Shown: piece after piece, positions 26,887-37,168 of the stretch | Layout of the letters: each line of letters opens with the position of its first letter | Position numbering within the stretch: position 1 is the first letter of the stretch | Source: an uncultured Kordiimonas sp. | Lineage (GTDB): Bacteria; Pseudomonadota; Alphaproteobacteria; Sphingomonadales; Kordiimonadaceae | Reading direction: 5' to 3' | Assembly (NCBI GenBank): GCA_947492375.1 | Contig: CANLMI010000001.1 | Coordinates: 558,001 to 622,000, forward strand | DNA length: 64,000 bases | The notes under the pieces: generated by a model | What the model saw: the letters and a program-made list of their open reading frames with translations, nothing else | Told to the model about the DNA's origin: nothing | The model's database searches: none | Program-made: the position numbers and the translations under genes

Positions 26887-27951
26887 ATGCGCGCTTTACG
26901 TCTGATTGCGGGTGAAACCGCACGAAAGAGAATAGAAGAAAATGGCCTTTCGCCCGAATTGGTGCGGATGGTTGTTGGCGTGTCTGGTGGCCCTAAGTGG
27001 CTGATTTTAAATGGCCTTGATCGATTTGTCTTTGGTGAATGGCTTTTGAATGCGGATCATAAGATTGATCTGATCGGCTCGTCCATCGGTGCGTGGCGTA
27101 TGGCATGCGCGGCTCATCCAAACGCTGATAAGATGTTTGACACTTTCACTGAGGGATATTTTAAATATCGCTATTCCAAAAGCGATACAGCCGAGGATAT
27201 CACCCGTGAAAGTTACCGGATTCTTGATGATGTTTTTAGCGCTGATGACCGGCTTAAAATAACAAACAATCCTATCCGTCCGCTGCATATTGTTGCCGTT
27301 AAGTGTAAGGGCTTGCTCGCTAGCCCAAACAGGGTTTTGGAAGCTGTTGGTTTGCTCGCATCGGCTGGGGCAAATGCCTTGTCACGCGAAAGTTTAGTTA
27401 AGTTTTTTGAGCGCGCTGTTTTTCATTCTGGTGACAATATCGCTTTGTCGGACCAATGGGGCGATTATAACCGCCATGACATCAAACTTTTACCAGAGGC
27501 ATTGGCGGATGCCTTAATGGCATCGGGTTCCATTCCTTTTGTGATATCTGCTGTAAAGGATATCGCAGGCGGACCCAAGGGTGTTTACCGTGACGGCGGT
27601 GTGATCGATTATCATTTTGATATTCCGTGGCGATTGGATGATGGTATCGTCCTCTATCCACATTTCTATGGCCATCTGGTTCCCGGGTGGTTCGATAAAT
27701 CAATTAAAACAAGAAGGGCAACGGCTAATACGCTGGATCATCAACTTTTGCTCGCACCAAGTGATGATTTTGTAGCCAGTTTGCCAAACGGGGCAATACC
27801 CGACCGGAAAAACTTTCAGGACTATTCAGATAAGGACAGGCTGAAAATTTGGGGCGCCGTTATCAGGGAGAGCGAGCGAATGGCACATGAATTTGCAGCG
27901 TTATTGCAAGACCACGGTGCCCTTATGGACCGTCTGGAGGTAGTCGCATGA
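26887..27951 (+). CDS. Patatin-like phospholipase family protein
   Basis: This protein of about 354 residues has the patatin Ser-Asp dyad layout: a glycine-rich oxyanion segment GVSGGPKWL near residue 32, the nucleophile elbow GSSIG with Ser66, and an RDGGVIDYH motif holding the catalytic Asp. Patatins hydrolyse acyl esters of lipids. The ATG at 26887 follows AGGGAAG and is preferred over an adjacent GTG at 26884. The next gene is an acyl-CoA ligase, so released fatty acids could be activated directly; this coupling is inferred from position. Confidence 0.82.
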   Translation: MRALRLIAGETARKRIEENGLSPELVRMVVGVSGGPKWLILNGLDRFVFGEWLLNADHKIDLIGSSIGAWRMACAAHPNADKMFDTFTEGYFKYRYSKSDTAEDITRESYRILDDVFSADDRLKITNNPIRPLHIVAVKCKGLLASPNRVLEAVGLLASAGANALSRESLVKFFERAVFHSGDNIALSDQWGDYNRHDIKLLPEALADALMASGSIPFVISAVKDIAGGPKGVYRDGGVIDYHFDIPWRLDDGIVLYPHFYGHLVPGWFDKSIKTRRATANTLDHQLLLAPSDDFVASLPNGAIPDRKNFQDYSDKDRLKIWGAVIRESERMAHEFAALLQDHGALMDRLEVVA

Positions 27952-28018
27952 CGCCCAAAGATAATAATAATACAAAATTTGTTGGCCCCTTTATTAAGAA
28001 AATAAATGGCCTGAGTAT

Positions 28019-29764
28019 ATGGAAAGAACAGATATGCCCGCTGATAGCTCCCCGATTTTAGATGAGAATTTAATCTACCAGGCTGCCCCGTTTACGGATG
28101 CAGATATGTTAGCTACCCATGTTAGTGGGCTGGTTGACAGTTCTGTAAGCGAATACGGTGATAAACCTGCCTTTAGCTGTGTTTTACCAACGGGACATAG
28201 TGCGACTATTTCCTTTGCCGAACTTGGCAGGTATTCAGATGCGGTTGCTGTTTATTTGCGTGAGGAACTAGGGCTTAAAAAGGGTGATGTTGTTGCAATT
28301 CAATGTTTGAATACACTTGCTTATCCGGTGCTTGCGTTCGGTATTTTAAAGGCAGGTTTAATTGTTACAAATTTAAACCCGTTATACACAGCAGATGAAA
28401 GCCAGCATCAGCTTAAGGATAGCGGCGCTAAAATACTATTTCTTGTAGATGTATTTGGGCACTGTGCGCATGAGGCGACTAAAGGGACTGGTGTTCAGAA
28501 AATATTCAAACTGTCGTTGCTTGATCTGTTTCCGGGCGTTCAGCGCGCGCTTCTTGGTTTTGCATTAAAGTATGTAAAAAAGAGCGTGCCAAACTTTGCC
28601 GTTAAGCCAGCAGGTACGTTTCAGGATGTTTTAAATGCGGGTTTGAAACTGCTTGATAAAGGCCAAAATGTTGATGAGTATCTTGACGGGGTTGAGCCAA
28701 GCGATGCAGCGATCTTTCAATATACAGGGGGGACAACAGGGCGCAGTAAAGGGGCTGAATTAACGCATAATAATGTTGTCGCCAATATATCGCAGGGCAA
28801 TAAGGTTAACGCGAGCAAATATGAGAAGGGCAAAGAGACTATGATGCTCTTGCTACCGCTTTATCATGTTTATGCCCTTGCTGTTGGTGCACTCGCCAGT
28901 ATGCATACGGGAACACATATTGTGCTTGTACCTGTGCCGCGCCCATTATCCAACCTTAAGGTAGTTTTTGAGAAATTCAACATCACTATATTACCCGGTA
29001 TTAATACACTTTATCTTGGGTTGCTTCAGGAAGAATGGTTTATCAATGATCCGGTGAAAACATTGCGTTTCTGTTATTCGGGTGCTGCCCCGCTTCAACC
29101 GGCAACCGCTGAGGCATGGGAAGAGCTAACCGGCGCTAAAATCTATGAAGGGTACGGGCTTACTGAAGGGACTTGTGCTGTATCCACTATGCCGCTTGGT
29201 CAGAAGCGCCGGACGGGATCAGTTGGCTTGCCGCTACCTGGTGTTGAAATTCGAATTGTTCTGGACGGCAAAGATGTTCCTAAAGGGAAAAATGGTGAGG
29301 TCTGGATCAGGGGGCCTCAGGTGATGAAAGGGTATCTGAACAGGCCTGAAGCAACTGCCGAAACTATTGAAAACGGCTGGCTCAAAACCGGTGACGTCGG
29401 ATACGTTGATGATGATGGTTTTCTGTATATCGTTGACCGGATGAAAGATATGGTCATTGTATCTGGATTCAACGTTTACCCGACAGATATCGAAGATGTT
29501 TTAACCCGAATGGGCGGTGTTACAGAGGCAGCAGTTGTTGGCGTGCCAAGCACTGCAACAGGTGAAAAGGTTGTCGCGTACATTGTGCCGGAAACAAGCG
29601 CACTTACGGATAAGAGCGTAATGAACTACTGTAAAGAACATCTGACAAATTATAAATGCCCCAAGATTGTGAAATTTGTTGATGAGTTGCCTAAATCCCC
29701 AGTGGGTAAGGTGTTACGGCGTGAACTTCGCGATATTGCTCATAAAGAGATCGATCATTCCTGA
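28019..29764 (+). CDS. fadD: Long-chain acyl-CoA synthetase
   Basis: This 581-residue AMP-forming ligase activates long-chain fatty acids. The motifs are YTGGTTGRSKGAELTHNN (P-loop), EGYGLTEGT, WLKTGDVGYVDDDGFLYIVD, RMKDMVIVSGFNVYPTDIED and the C-terminal SPVGKVLRREL with the catalytic Lys. The FNVYPTDIEDV hinge is typical of FadD. It is downstream of the patatin gene after a 67-base gap and upstream of an SDR, suggesting a lipid-use group. The assignment to FadD is by motif, without alignment. Confidence 0.9.
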   Translation: MERTDMPADSSPILDENLIYQAAPFTDADMLATHVSGLVDSSVSEYGDKPAFSCVLPTGHSATISFAELGRYSDAVAVYLREELGLKKGDVVAIQCLNTLAYPVLAFGILKAGLIVTNLNPLYTADESQHQLKDSGAKILFLVDVFGHCAHEATKGTGVQKIFKLSLLDLFPGVQRALLGFALKYVKKSVPNFAVKPAGTFQDVLNAGLKLLDKGQNVDEYLDGVEPSDAAIFQYTGGTTGRSKGAELTHNNVVANISQGNKVNASKYEKGKETMMLLLPLYHVYALAVGALASMHTGTHIVLVPVPRPLSNLKVVFEKFNITILPGINTLYLGLLQEEWFINDPVKTLRFCYSGAAPLQPATAEAWEELTGAKIYEGYGLTEGTCAVSTMPLGQKRRTGSVGLPLPGVEIRIVLDGKDVPKGKNGEVWIRGPQVMKGYLNRPEATAETIENGWLKTGDVGYVDDDGFLYIVDRMKDMVIVSGFNVYPTDIEDVLTRMGGVTEAAVVGVPSTATGEKVVAYIVPETSALTDKSVMNYCKEHLTNYKCPKIVKFVDELPKSPVGKVLRRELRDIAHKEIDHS

Positions 29765-29812
29765 TTAAGTTGTTATGGTGCCTTCCTGTTACGTAACTGG
29801 GAGGTACCGATA

Positions 29813-30571
29813 ATGGACTTGGGTTTGAAAGGAAAACGGGTTTTGATCACGGGGGGAACCCGTGGTATTGGCGCCGCTATAGTTGATACTTTCGTTGAAG
29901 AAGGTGCCTTTGTTGGCTTCTGCGCTCGCAGCGAAGCCGAGGTGTCAGAACGTGTCGCATCCTTAAAAGCACAGGGCGCGAACGTATGGGGCAAGGCATG
30001 TGATGTTAGTGATCACCAAGCCTATATTACTTGGCTCGGTGAAGCCGTGGGTGCCCTTGGCGGTGTTGATGTTTTTATTCCAAATGTTAGTGCTGGCGCA
30101 AACGTAGGCGAGGAAGGCTGGCAGGCGGCGTTTAATACTGACTTGATGGCAACAGTTCGTGGCTGTGAGGCTATGCTCGGTGAGTTAGTAAAGGGCGCTG
30201 ATCCTGCTATTGTTGTGATTACCAGTATTGCAGGCCTTGAGATTATGGGGGAGCCGGGCCCTTATAACACTATGAAAGCTGGTTTGATTACATACGCAAG
30301 TCAACTCGGTGATATCGCGGCCCAGCACGGTATTCGGGTAAATTGTGTATCGCCGGGGCCAATCCACGTGGATGATGGCTTTTGGGGTAGCGTTAAGAAT
30401 ACTCAGCCAGAAGCTTATCAACAGGTGGCTGAACGCCATCCTATGAAGCGATTGGGAAATACCTCCGAGGTTGCAAAGGCTGTCGCCTTTTTGAGTAGTC
30501 CGGCCGCCTCGTGGGTTACGCGTACAAATTTAATCGTTGATGGCGGTTTTTCGCGCCGAATTCAATTTTAA
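29813..30571 (+). CDS. Short-chain dehydrogenase/reductase
   Basis: This 252-residue SDR has the TGGTRGIGAAI cofactor loop, a FCARSE segment suggesting NADPH, Ser in ITSIAG, and YNTMK as Tyr/Lys. The usual NAG motif is replaced by PNVSAGA, which is a variation. The C-terminal TNLIVDGGFSRRIQF ends as in FabG-like enzymes. An AACTGGGAGG site precedes the ATG. It is the last gene of the patatin-ligase-SDR group and its substrate is unknown. Confidence 0.85.
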   Translation: MDLGLKGKRVLITGGTRGIGAAIVDTFVEEGAFVGFCARSEAEVSERVASLKAQGANVWGKACDVSDHQAYITWLGEAVGALGGVDVFIPNVSAGANVGEEGWQAAFNTDLMATVRGCEAMLGELVKGADPAIVVITSIAGLEIMGEPGPYNTMKAGLITYASQLGDIAAQHGIRVNCVSPGPIHVDDGFWGSVKNTQPEAYQQVAERHPMKRLGNTSEVAKAVAFLSSPAASWVTRTNLIVDGGFSRRIQF

Positions 30572-30714
30572 AGTACCCTAGATATTCTGCATGCAGTTTG
30601 TTCACAAAATAGTAGTTGAGAAGAGTAATATTGTTGACTTTTCTTTAAGGTTTTAGAGGCTATGTTTGAAATTAAGTTTCCAACCAGTTTAATGTAATAG
30701 TTAAGGCATCCGTG

Positions 30715-32475
30715 ATGAAGATAATCAGATATATTCCGATATTCTTTACGCTCTTGTGCTCGGTAACGTCCGTTATTTCATTTTATCTGGCGACTGGAAA
30801 TTTAATCAGTTACATGCCGTTTTTATCCTCTGCCCTTATCGGCGCCCTGGCTGGTATAACGATCAAATTATTAATTGACACCCGTGAGGTTGTACCCTCG
30901 CAAAAGCTAAATGAAATTCTTCAATCTGTTGCTGAAAATAAAACCGATCGTGCAGCGGAAGCTATGGATAATGTCACATATGATCTTGATCTAAACCGTA
31001 ATGTTCATTCTATTATTGAACAAATGCGCGGCATGGAACAACGATTAAGAGAGTTCGACAGTGTTCGGGCAAACTTAAGCAAGGTTATCAAAGAAAAACA
31101 GAGCAACGAAACTGTTCTTCGTGATCAGCGAGAGGCGTTTGCAAAACTCGCGTCTGAGCTTTCGAAAGCTCGTGATGCGGCTGAGTCAGCAAGCGTTGCC
31201 AAATCAGAGTTTTTGGCAACAATGAGCCATGAAATTAGAACACCACTGAACGGTGTGATCGGGATGATCGATCTTTTGATGGATTCGCGGCTAGATCACG
31301 ATCAATTACACTATGCATCAACTTTGAAGCAATCAGCGCAAGCACTGTTAACCGTTATTAATGACATACTTGATATTTCAAAACTGGAAGCAGGGAAGGT
31401 TGAATTAGAGTCTCAAACACTAAGTTTAAAGTCAATTATTGAACGTTCTATCGAGGTTTTAAAACCAAAAGCAGATGAAAAAGGGCTGCAAATTTCCTGT
31501 GAGATAGCAAGCGATGTTCCTGCTGCTATTATAAGTGACCCAACACGTATCAGGCAGATACTGTTTAACTTAATTGGTAATGCAATTAAATTTACAGATA
31601 TGGGGTCTATTGATATTAGAACGAAGCTTATAGGCCTTGATCAATCTGAGAAACCGCATGTGGAAATCAGTGTAAAAGATACGGGAATAGGAATTTCCAA
31701 GGCAGCACAAGACCGCCTTTTCAATAAATTTTCGCAGGCAGACGCTTCTACAACACGGCGGTACGGCGGCACCGGGTTAGGGCTCGCTATATGCAAGCAG
31801 CTTTCAGAGTTGCTGGGAGGCGCTATTAATCTTGAAAGTGTTGAGGGTGACGGGTCAATTTTTACGTTTCATTTCCCTTTTGAAATTGGTGAAATTACTG
31901 ATGTTGCCCCTGAAGAGGTTCTTACAACTTCAATTAATGCTAATCGACAACCTACCTCGCAGCCGCTTCGAATTTTAGTTGTTGATGATAATGAAATTAA
32001 CATAACAATTTTGAACAATATTCTCGTAAAAATTGGCCATAAAGTCACAAATGCATTTGACGGTGCAATGGCATGTTCGCTTGTTGAAGGGCATGAATTT
32101 GATTTGATATTGATGGATATCCAAATGCCAATTTTGGGCGGGGTAGACGCAACTAAGTGGATACGGGCGATGGATGGCCCCATATCATCAGTACCTATCA
32201 TTGCTTGTACAGCCGATGCTTTCCCCGAGCAAATTGAGCGCTTCAAGCGTGCAGGAATGCAGGATGTTGTTACCAAACCGATCAATAGAGAGCAGCTATT
32301 GACGACGATCAATGTTGTTATGAAAGATACTATTCATAATATTGATGGTGAAGTGCTGAAACCGGTGCAAAATACACAAATGCCAGTGGAGCAAACGGCA
32401 ATAGTGGAAGACGTTGGCGATAATACGGAAGCTGCTATTGATCCGTTGGATGCGCTGCTTGATGAGCTTGGTTGA
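30715..32475 (+). CDS. Hybrid sensor histidine kinase with receiver domain
   Basis: A protein of about 586 residues. Two N-terminal membrane helices (about 8-27 and 33-53) have almost no periplasmic loop between them. A coiled-coil (about 100-160) follows, then HisKA with the phosphorylated His172 in [13 protein letters not shown]. The HATPase domain carries the N box (NLIGNAIKF), DTGIGIS and [11 protein letters not shown]-terminal receiver domain has LVVDDNEIN and phospho-acceptor Asp468 in LILMDIQMP. No Hpt domain or cognate regulator is adjacent, so output goes through an unlinked partner. The start is ATG 30715; a GTG at 30712 precedes it. The signal is unknown. Confidence 0.92.
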   Translation: MKIIRYIPIFFTLLCSVTSVISFYLATGNLISYMPFLSSALIGALAGITIKLLIDTREVVPSQKLNEILQSVAENKTDRAAEAMDNVTYDLDLNRNVHSIIEQMRGMEQRLREFDSVRANLSKVIKEKQSNETVLRDQREAFAKLASELSKARDAAESASVAKSEFLATMSHEIRTPLNGVIGMIDLLMDSRLDHDQLHYASTLKQSAQALLTVINDILDISKLEAGKVELESQTLSLKSIIERSIEVLKPKADEKGLQISCEIASDVPAAIISDPTRIRQILFNLIGNAIKFTDMGSIDIRTKLIGLDQSEKPHVEISVKDTGIGISKAAQDRLFNKFSQADASTTRRYGGTGLGLAICKQLSELLGGAINLESVEGDGSIFTFHFPFEIGEITDVAPEEVLTTSINANRQPTSQPLRILVVDDNEINITILNNILVKIGHKVTNAFDGAMACSLVEGHEFDLILMDIQMPILGGVDATKWIRAMDGPISSVPIIACTADAFPEQIERFKRAGMQDVVTKPINREQLLTTINVVMKDTIHNIDGEVLKPVQNTQMPVEQTAIVEDVGDNTEAAIDPLDALLDELG

Positions 32476-32586
32476 GGTTTGTTCGCCTGACCGGTGGGCT
32501 CGTTACTGATATAAAAAACTTGGCATCCCTTTGATATTGTATTTAACTGAAACCTGTTTTTCATGTTTTTAATCAAAGGGCTCTAA

Positions 32587-34341
32587 ATGAAGTTTTTTAT
32601 TTGCTTATTACTAATTTTTACAGGGCCCGCATATTTCGTTAAAGCCGATGATGCTGAAAAGGAATTAAAAGCGCTTTTTCAGGAAGAGCGTCAAATGTAT
32701 TACCGGGAGAACCCTGGCACTGGCCCGCTGGGTGAAGTTGCACCAATAGCAACGAAATTTCAGGGAGCGTTGGAAGAAGATTATAAACGTAGAGCTGACT
32801 TTGCTTTAGCTCTTCGGCAAAAGCTATACGCTATTGACCGCGATGCGCTAAGCACTGAAGCCCAACTAAATTATGATATGTTTGATTATCTATTGGGGCG
32901 TACGATTACTTTTGCCAAACATCGCACGTGGCGTATCCCTTTTTATAGTGATAGTGGTTTTCATACGGCGCCAGCACGTGTTTGGCAGAGTATTAGATTT
33001 CGTAGTACCAGCGATTATTATGCATATTTAGAGCTTCTGAAAGATTTACCAAGATATTTTGATGCCCATATTGCGAATATGCAATCTGGTATCAAAGATG
33101 GTTTTACAATGCCCAAAATTGTATTGGACGGACTTTTACCTACCTTTTCAGCGCATGTTGTTTCTGATGCTGAGCAAAGTGCGTTTTGGGGGCCGTTTGC
33201 GGCTCTGCCTGATACAATCGAAGATACGGAAAAAGAAAAAATAAGACTGGCTGCCCGTCAGGCTATTTTAAATAATGTTGTTCCGGCTTATGCACGCCTT
33301 AGTTCTTTTATGACAGAGCAGTATTATCCTGCTGCGCGTGACGAATTAGCGGCAAATACCTTGCCGGGCGGTGATGCCTATTATGCTGACATGGTGAAGT
33401 TTTATACAACATTGGATGTGACTGCTGATGAAGTGCATGCCCTCGGTGTAAGTGAGGTTGCGCGTATCCGTAGTGAAATGGAAACTATTATAGAACAATC
33501 CGGTTTTGAGGGTAGTTTTGCTGATTTTCTTGAGTTTTTGCGCACAGACCAACAATTTTATGCCAAAACTGAAGAAGAGCTTTTGATGCATGCTGCTTTC
33601 ATCGCTAAAGAAATTGATGGGAAAATGCCTTCTTTGTTTGGGAAGTTGCCCCGGCAGTCTTATGGGATTGAAGCTGTACCAGCATCGATTGCGCCTAATT
33701 ATACAACAGGGCGATATTTGGGAGCGCCTCTGGATGCTCCGCGAGGCGGATTTTACTGGGTAAATACTTATGACCTTAAAAATCGCCCTTTATATAATCT
33801 AAGGGCGCTCACTTTGCACGAAGCTGTGCCCGGGCACCACCATCAAAGCGCGCTTTCTAAGGAATTGAAAAATGTACCTGAATTTCGCTTGGGTTTGTAT
33901 CCACATTCTTTCGGCGAAGGGTGGGGGCTTTATAGCGAAAAACTTGGCCTTGATATGGGTATTTATAAAACACCATATGACCATTTTGGCAGGTTAAGCT
34001 ATGAAATGTGGCGTGCATGCCGCTTGGTGATTGATACAGGTATTCATGCCAAGGGCTGGACACGCGAACAGGCAATCCAGTTACTTGAAGAAAATTCAGC
34101 ATTGTCAAAGCTGAATATACGTACTGAAGTGGATCGATATATCTCTTGGCCAGGGCAGGCGCTTGCATATAAAATGGGCGAGTTAAAGTTGCTGGAATTA
34201 AGGGAAAAAGCATCAGTGGCCTTGGGCGATACGTTTGATATTCGTGATTTTCATGATCAGATTTTACCCGCAGGTGGTGTGCCGCTGAATATTTTAGAGC
34301 AAAGAATGAATGCATGGATTGCTGCTGAATTGGCAAAATAA
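32587..34341 (+). CDS. DUF885 family secreted putative metallopeptidase
   Basis: This 584-residue protein has an N-terminal signal peptide (about 1-20). The C-terminal half contains the DUF885 signature LHEAVPGHHHQ, which has the HExxxxHH look of a zinc site, and later SFGEGWGLYSEKLG with a candidate third ligand. Family members are predicted periplasmic peptidases, but function is little characterised. The fully helical sequence and length match the family. It stands alone between the histidine kinase and the PAS proteins, with about 110 bases before and 200 bases after. Confidence 0.82.
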   Translation: MKFFICLLLIFTGPAYFVKADDAEKELKALFQEERQMYYRENPGTGPLGEVAPIATKFQGALEEDYKRRADFALALRQKLYAIDRDALSTEAQLNYDMFDYLLGRTITFAKHRTWRIPFYSDSGFHTAPARVWQSIRFRSTSDYYAYLELLKDLPRYFDAHIANMQSGIKDGFTMPKIVLDGLLPTFSAHVVSDAEQSAFWGPFAALPDTIEDTEKEKIRLAARQAILNNVVPAYARLSSFMTEQYYPAARDELAANTLPGGDAYYADMVKFYTTLDVTADEVHALGVSEVARIRSEMETIIEQSGFEGSFADFLEFLRTDQQFYAKTEEELLMHAAFIAKEIDGKMPSLFGKLPRQSYGIEAVPASIAPNYTTGRYLGAPLDAPRGGFYWVNTYDLKNRPLYNLRALTLHEAVPGHHHQSALSKELKNVPEFRLGLYPHSFGEGWGLYSEKLGLDMGIYKTPYDHFGRLSYEMWRACRLVIDTGIHAKGWTREQAIQLLEENSALSKLNIRTEVDRYISWPGQALAYKMGELKLLELREKASVALGDTFDIRDFHDQILPAGGVPLNILEQRMNAWIAAELAK

Positions 34342-34540
34342 AATATGTGTAAACGGGCTGTGAAAATTGGTCTTTGATTATTTGTGTAGATCTGGCCGTT
34401 GAATGAGGGCGGTTTGATCGAAAATACTACATTATGATATCATGGTTCTTGATCAATGATGACTATGGGGAAAAGTATGATGTTATTGATATGTTACAAT
34501 CGGCTTATAAAATATTAGAGAAGAAAGTTTACAGGATTTT

Positions 34541-35035
34541 ATGATCTCAAAATCTTTCGATGATCTAAAAAATGAAAATAGACCTGCATTTATGTATCGG
34601 TCAGACGAGTTGTTGGAAAATTTGTGGCCGGACGCTTCTGAATTATATCAGTTGTGGGATAGTAAAAAGGCTGGGCGCAAGGCTTGTAGCCGCAAAGATT
34701 TAACGCCGCGCGAGATGATGAAGCAGCTTCCTTTGATCTCAATTCATGATGTTGCTACAGACCCGTTTCGCCTCAAAATTCGTTTGATGGGAACCCAATT
34801 TGTTGATGCTATTGGTATGGATTTGACAGGCTGGTTTGTTGATGAAGTCGATAAAACGCAGCATGTGTTAGAACGAGCGCAATGGGTGGTGTCAATGTGT
34901 GAACCATTTGTTTGTATTGGTTTAAATTTGATTTGGTCTCCGCACGATTATAAACATTATGATAGTTTGGTTTTGCCTTTGACTGATGATCAAGGCGACG
35001 TAAATATGATATTATATCTGAACAAATTTTATTAA
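34541..35035 (+). CDS. PAS_5-domain protein, copy 1
   Basis: This 164-residue protein looks like the alphaproteobacterial single-domain PAS_5 family: a LYQLWDSKKAGRKACSRKD start block, a central PLISIHDV strand, LKIRLMGTQFVDAIGMDLTG, and a final YDSLVLPLTDDQGDVNMIL strand. No output domain is attached, so it may bind a ligand and signal through a partner. It is followed 45 bases later by a paralogue with the same layout. The ribosome site is weak. Function is unknown. Confidence 0.7.
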   Translation: MISKSFDDLKNENRPAFMYRSDELLENLWPDASELYQLWDSKKAGRKACSRKDLTPREMMKQLPLISIHDVATDPFRLKIRLMGTQFVDAIGMDLTGWFVDEVDKTQHVLERAQWVVSMCEPFVCIGLNLIWSPHDYKHYDSLVLPLTDDQGDVNMILYLNKFY

Positions 35036-35080
35036 CTTTGAGAGCGCAGTTTATGGTGAACTGGTTGGCTAGGAATAGTT

Positions 35081-35575
35081 TTGAAAAGTAAGTCGTTAGA
35101 AGAAATTAAAAAAGATCATTCAAGCAGCGAACTCTATACCGAAAATGATATTACGGCTAATATCTGGCCGCTAGGTTTGGAATTATTTCAGTTGTGGGAT
35201 GAACTTAGAAAAGGCAGGCTTGCCTGTAGCCGCCAAGACCTTTCACCTGTTCAGATGAAAAGCCAGCTACCGCTGATTGTGTTGCATGACGTGACAGGAG
35301 AAGAAAGGCGCCTGAAAGTGCGTGTGATGGGAACAGAGTTTGCTAATACAATTGGATTCGATGCAACAGGGCGATTTGTTGATGAAATTCCTGATTCTGA
35401 TCGGTTGCTGGATCGATGTAACTGGTCTGTGTGCAACTGTCAGCCGCTGTTAAGTAAAGGAGTACAGCTTACATATTCACACCGTAGATATAAAGTTTAT
35501 GATTCACTTCTTTTGCCCTTGGTTGATGACAAGAACACAGTCAACATGTTATTGACCTATTCGAACTTTCATTAA
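35081..35575 (+). CDS. PAS_5-domain protein, copy 2
   Basis: This 164-residue paralogue of the preceding gene has the same length: LFQLWDELRKGRLACSRQD, PLIVLHDV, LKVRVMGTEFANTIGFDATGRFVDE and YDSLLLPLVDDKNTVNML. The frame has no ATG or GTG after the previous in-frame stop, so the start is a TTG at 35081 placed 6 bases after AGGA. The pair is a tandem duplication that has since diverged well beyond half its residues. Confidence 0.7.
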   Translation: MKSKSLEEIKKDHSSSELYTENDITANIWPLGLELFQLWDELRKGRLACSRQDLSPVQMKSQLPLIVLHDVTGEERRLKVRVMGTEFANTIGFDATGRFVDEIPDSDRLLDRCNWSVCNCQPLLSKGVQLTYSHRRYKVYDSLLLPLVDDKNTVNMLLTYSNFH

Positions 35576-35606
35576 ATATCCAGCGATAACAAATTAGTGG
35601 TTTGCG

Positions 35607-35628
35607 ATAGGCATGTGGGTATGCCTAT
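35607..35628. promoter_or_regulatory. Inverted repeat upstream of cysK
   Basis: ATAGGCAT and ATGCCTAT are perfect 8-base arms around a 6-base spacer, 27 bases before the cysK ATG. No T-run follows, so it is more like an operator or a 5'-UTR hairpin than a terminator. A sulfur- or redox-responsive regulator could bind, but no regulator is adjacent. Confidence 0.45.
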
Positions 35629-35654
35629 AGAACCGCTATATTTTGGAGGACTAA

Positions 35655-36659
35655 ATGGCAGAATATACAGGAACATTAGGTGCTATTGGTAATACGCCGC
35701 TCATAAAGCTGAAGTATGCTTCTGAATTAACAGGATGTACAATTTTAGGGAAGGCGGAATACGCTAACCCTGGCGGGTCTGTTAAAGACCGCCCCGCGCT
35801 TGGTATTATTGAAGATGCAGAGCGAAAAGGCTTATTAGAGCCGGGTGGTTTGGTTGTTGAAGGTACTGCGGGTAATACTGGAATTGGTCTTACGGTTGTT
35901 GCAAACGCTAAAGGATATAAAACCTTAATCGTTATGCCGGAAACACAGAGTCAGGAAAAAATTGATACGCTTAAAATACTTGGCGCAGAATTAAAGCTTG
36001 TACCTGCTGCACCGTATTCCAACCCAAATAATTTCCAACATGTTGCCCGTAAATTGGCGGAAGATTTATCCTCGTCGTCAGAGCACGGTGCCATATGGGC
36101 TGGTCAGTTTGAAAATGTTGCTAACCGCGAGTCACATATTAAAACGACAGCACGGGAACTTTGGCATGAAACTGACGGTAAGTTAGATGGCTTTATCTGT
36201 GCTGTTGGTACAGGTGGCACACTTGCTGGAACGGGAATTGGCCTGAAAGAGTTTAATAAGGATATCGTTATTGGCCTTGCTGATCCGATGGGGGCATCGC
36301 TTTATAATTATTATAAAAATGGTGAGTTGAAATCTGAAGGTAGCTCAATCGCGGAAGGGATTGGTCAATCGCGTATTACCCCTAATCTGGAAGGGGCACC
36401 CGTTGATGAAGCGTTTCAGATTACCGATAACGAGGCTTTGCCTCTCGCTTTTGATTTGCTTCAAAAAGAAGGCTTGTGTGTTGGTGCCTCTACGGGGGTT
36501 AATCTTGCAGGTGCAATTCGATTGGCGAAGAAAATGGGACCAGGGCATACGATTGCGACCATTATTTGTGATAGCGGCCTTCGGTATCAATCGCGTTTGT
36601 TTAATCCAGATTTCTTGCGAGAGAAGGGGTTACCAGTTCCGGGTTGGCTTAATGCATAA
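35655..36659 (+). CDS. cysK: Cysteine synthase (O-acetylserine sulfhydrylase family)
   Basis: This 334-residue PLP enzyme joins O-acetylserine and sulfide into cysteine. PLP Lys44 is in NPGGSVKDR, GTAGNTGIG holds the substrate carboxylate, and GTGGTLAGTGIG binds the PLP phosphate. The C-terminal FLREKGLPVPGWL is an extension often seen in this CysK subgroup. TTGGAGGAC precedes the ATG. It is convergent with the Lrp gene (7-base gap). A cystathionine beta-synthase-type activity cannot be excluded by sequence alone. Confidence 0.9.
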   Translation: MAEYTGTLGAIGNTPLIKLKYASELTGCTILGKAEYANPGGSVKDRPALGIIEDAERKGLLEPGGLVVEGTAGNTGIGLTVVANAKGYKTLIVMPETQSQEKIDTLKILGAELKLVPAAPYSNPNNFQHVARKLAEDLSSSSEHGAIWAGQFENVANRESHIKTTARELWHETDGKLDGFICAVGTGGTLAGTGIGLKEFNKDIVIGLADPMGASLYNYYKNGELKSEGSSIAEGIGQSRITPNLEGAPVDEAFQITDNEALPLAFDLLQKEGLCVGASTGVNLAGAIRLAKKMGPGHTIATIICDSGLRYQSRLFNPDFLREKGLPVPGWLNA

Positions 36660-36666
36660 TTCCTTT

Positions 36667-37122
36667 TTATACAGGTAAGTTAGTTCGTTTCAATACGGTG
36701 CGAATTGCAAAACTTGTATGAATACGAGCGACCGCAGGCAAGCTGGAAATAATATTATGGATGCGCTCATAATCGGGTGCATCCTTAACTGCAACACGCA
36801 GCATATAATCAACATCACCGCTCATAAGGTAACATTCCATAACCTCGTTTACTTCTTGTACGGCTATTTCAAATTGCGCTAATTTGCTTTTTTTCTGATG
36901 GTCCAGTGATACGCGGACAAAAACCGAGCCAGGGACGCCGATAATATTAGGGTCTAAAAGGGCAACATACTGTTTAATTATTTGCTTTTCATGCAGGCTT
37001 TTGACACGCCGCAAACATGCTGACTCAGATAACCCAACCAGATGGGCCAGCTCTACATTTGACATTTTTCCATCATTTTGCAATGCGCGTAAAATAGAAC
37101 GATCAATCTTATCAAGTTTCAT
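36667..37122 (-). CDS. Lrp/AsnC family transcriptional regulator
   Basis: This regulator has about 151 residues. The N-terminal helix-turn-helix is at about 4-52 (LDKIDRSILRALQNDG to SESACLRRVKSL), followed by a C-terminal RAM/ACT-like ligand-binding domain with VMECYLMSGDVDYML. The ATG at 37122 fits the conserved family start MKLDKIDR; a TTG at 37173 would add 17 residues and lies inside the operator palindrome. It is divergent from alanine dehydrogenase and is probably its alanine-responsive regulator, as in many proteobacteria. Confidence 0.92.
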   Translation of the reverse strand: MKLDKIDRSILRALQNDGKMSNVELAHLVGLSESACLRRVKSLHEKQIIKQYVALLDPNIIGVPGSVFVRVSLDHQKKSKLAQFEIAVQEVNEVMECYLMSGDVDYMLRVAVKDAPDYERIHNIISSLPAVARIHTSFAIRTVLKRTNLPV

Positions 37123-37168
37123 TTGTATAATTTTCTGTTGGAAAAATTTAATATTTTCGCAGATTATA

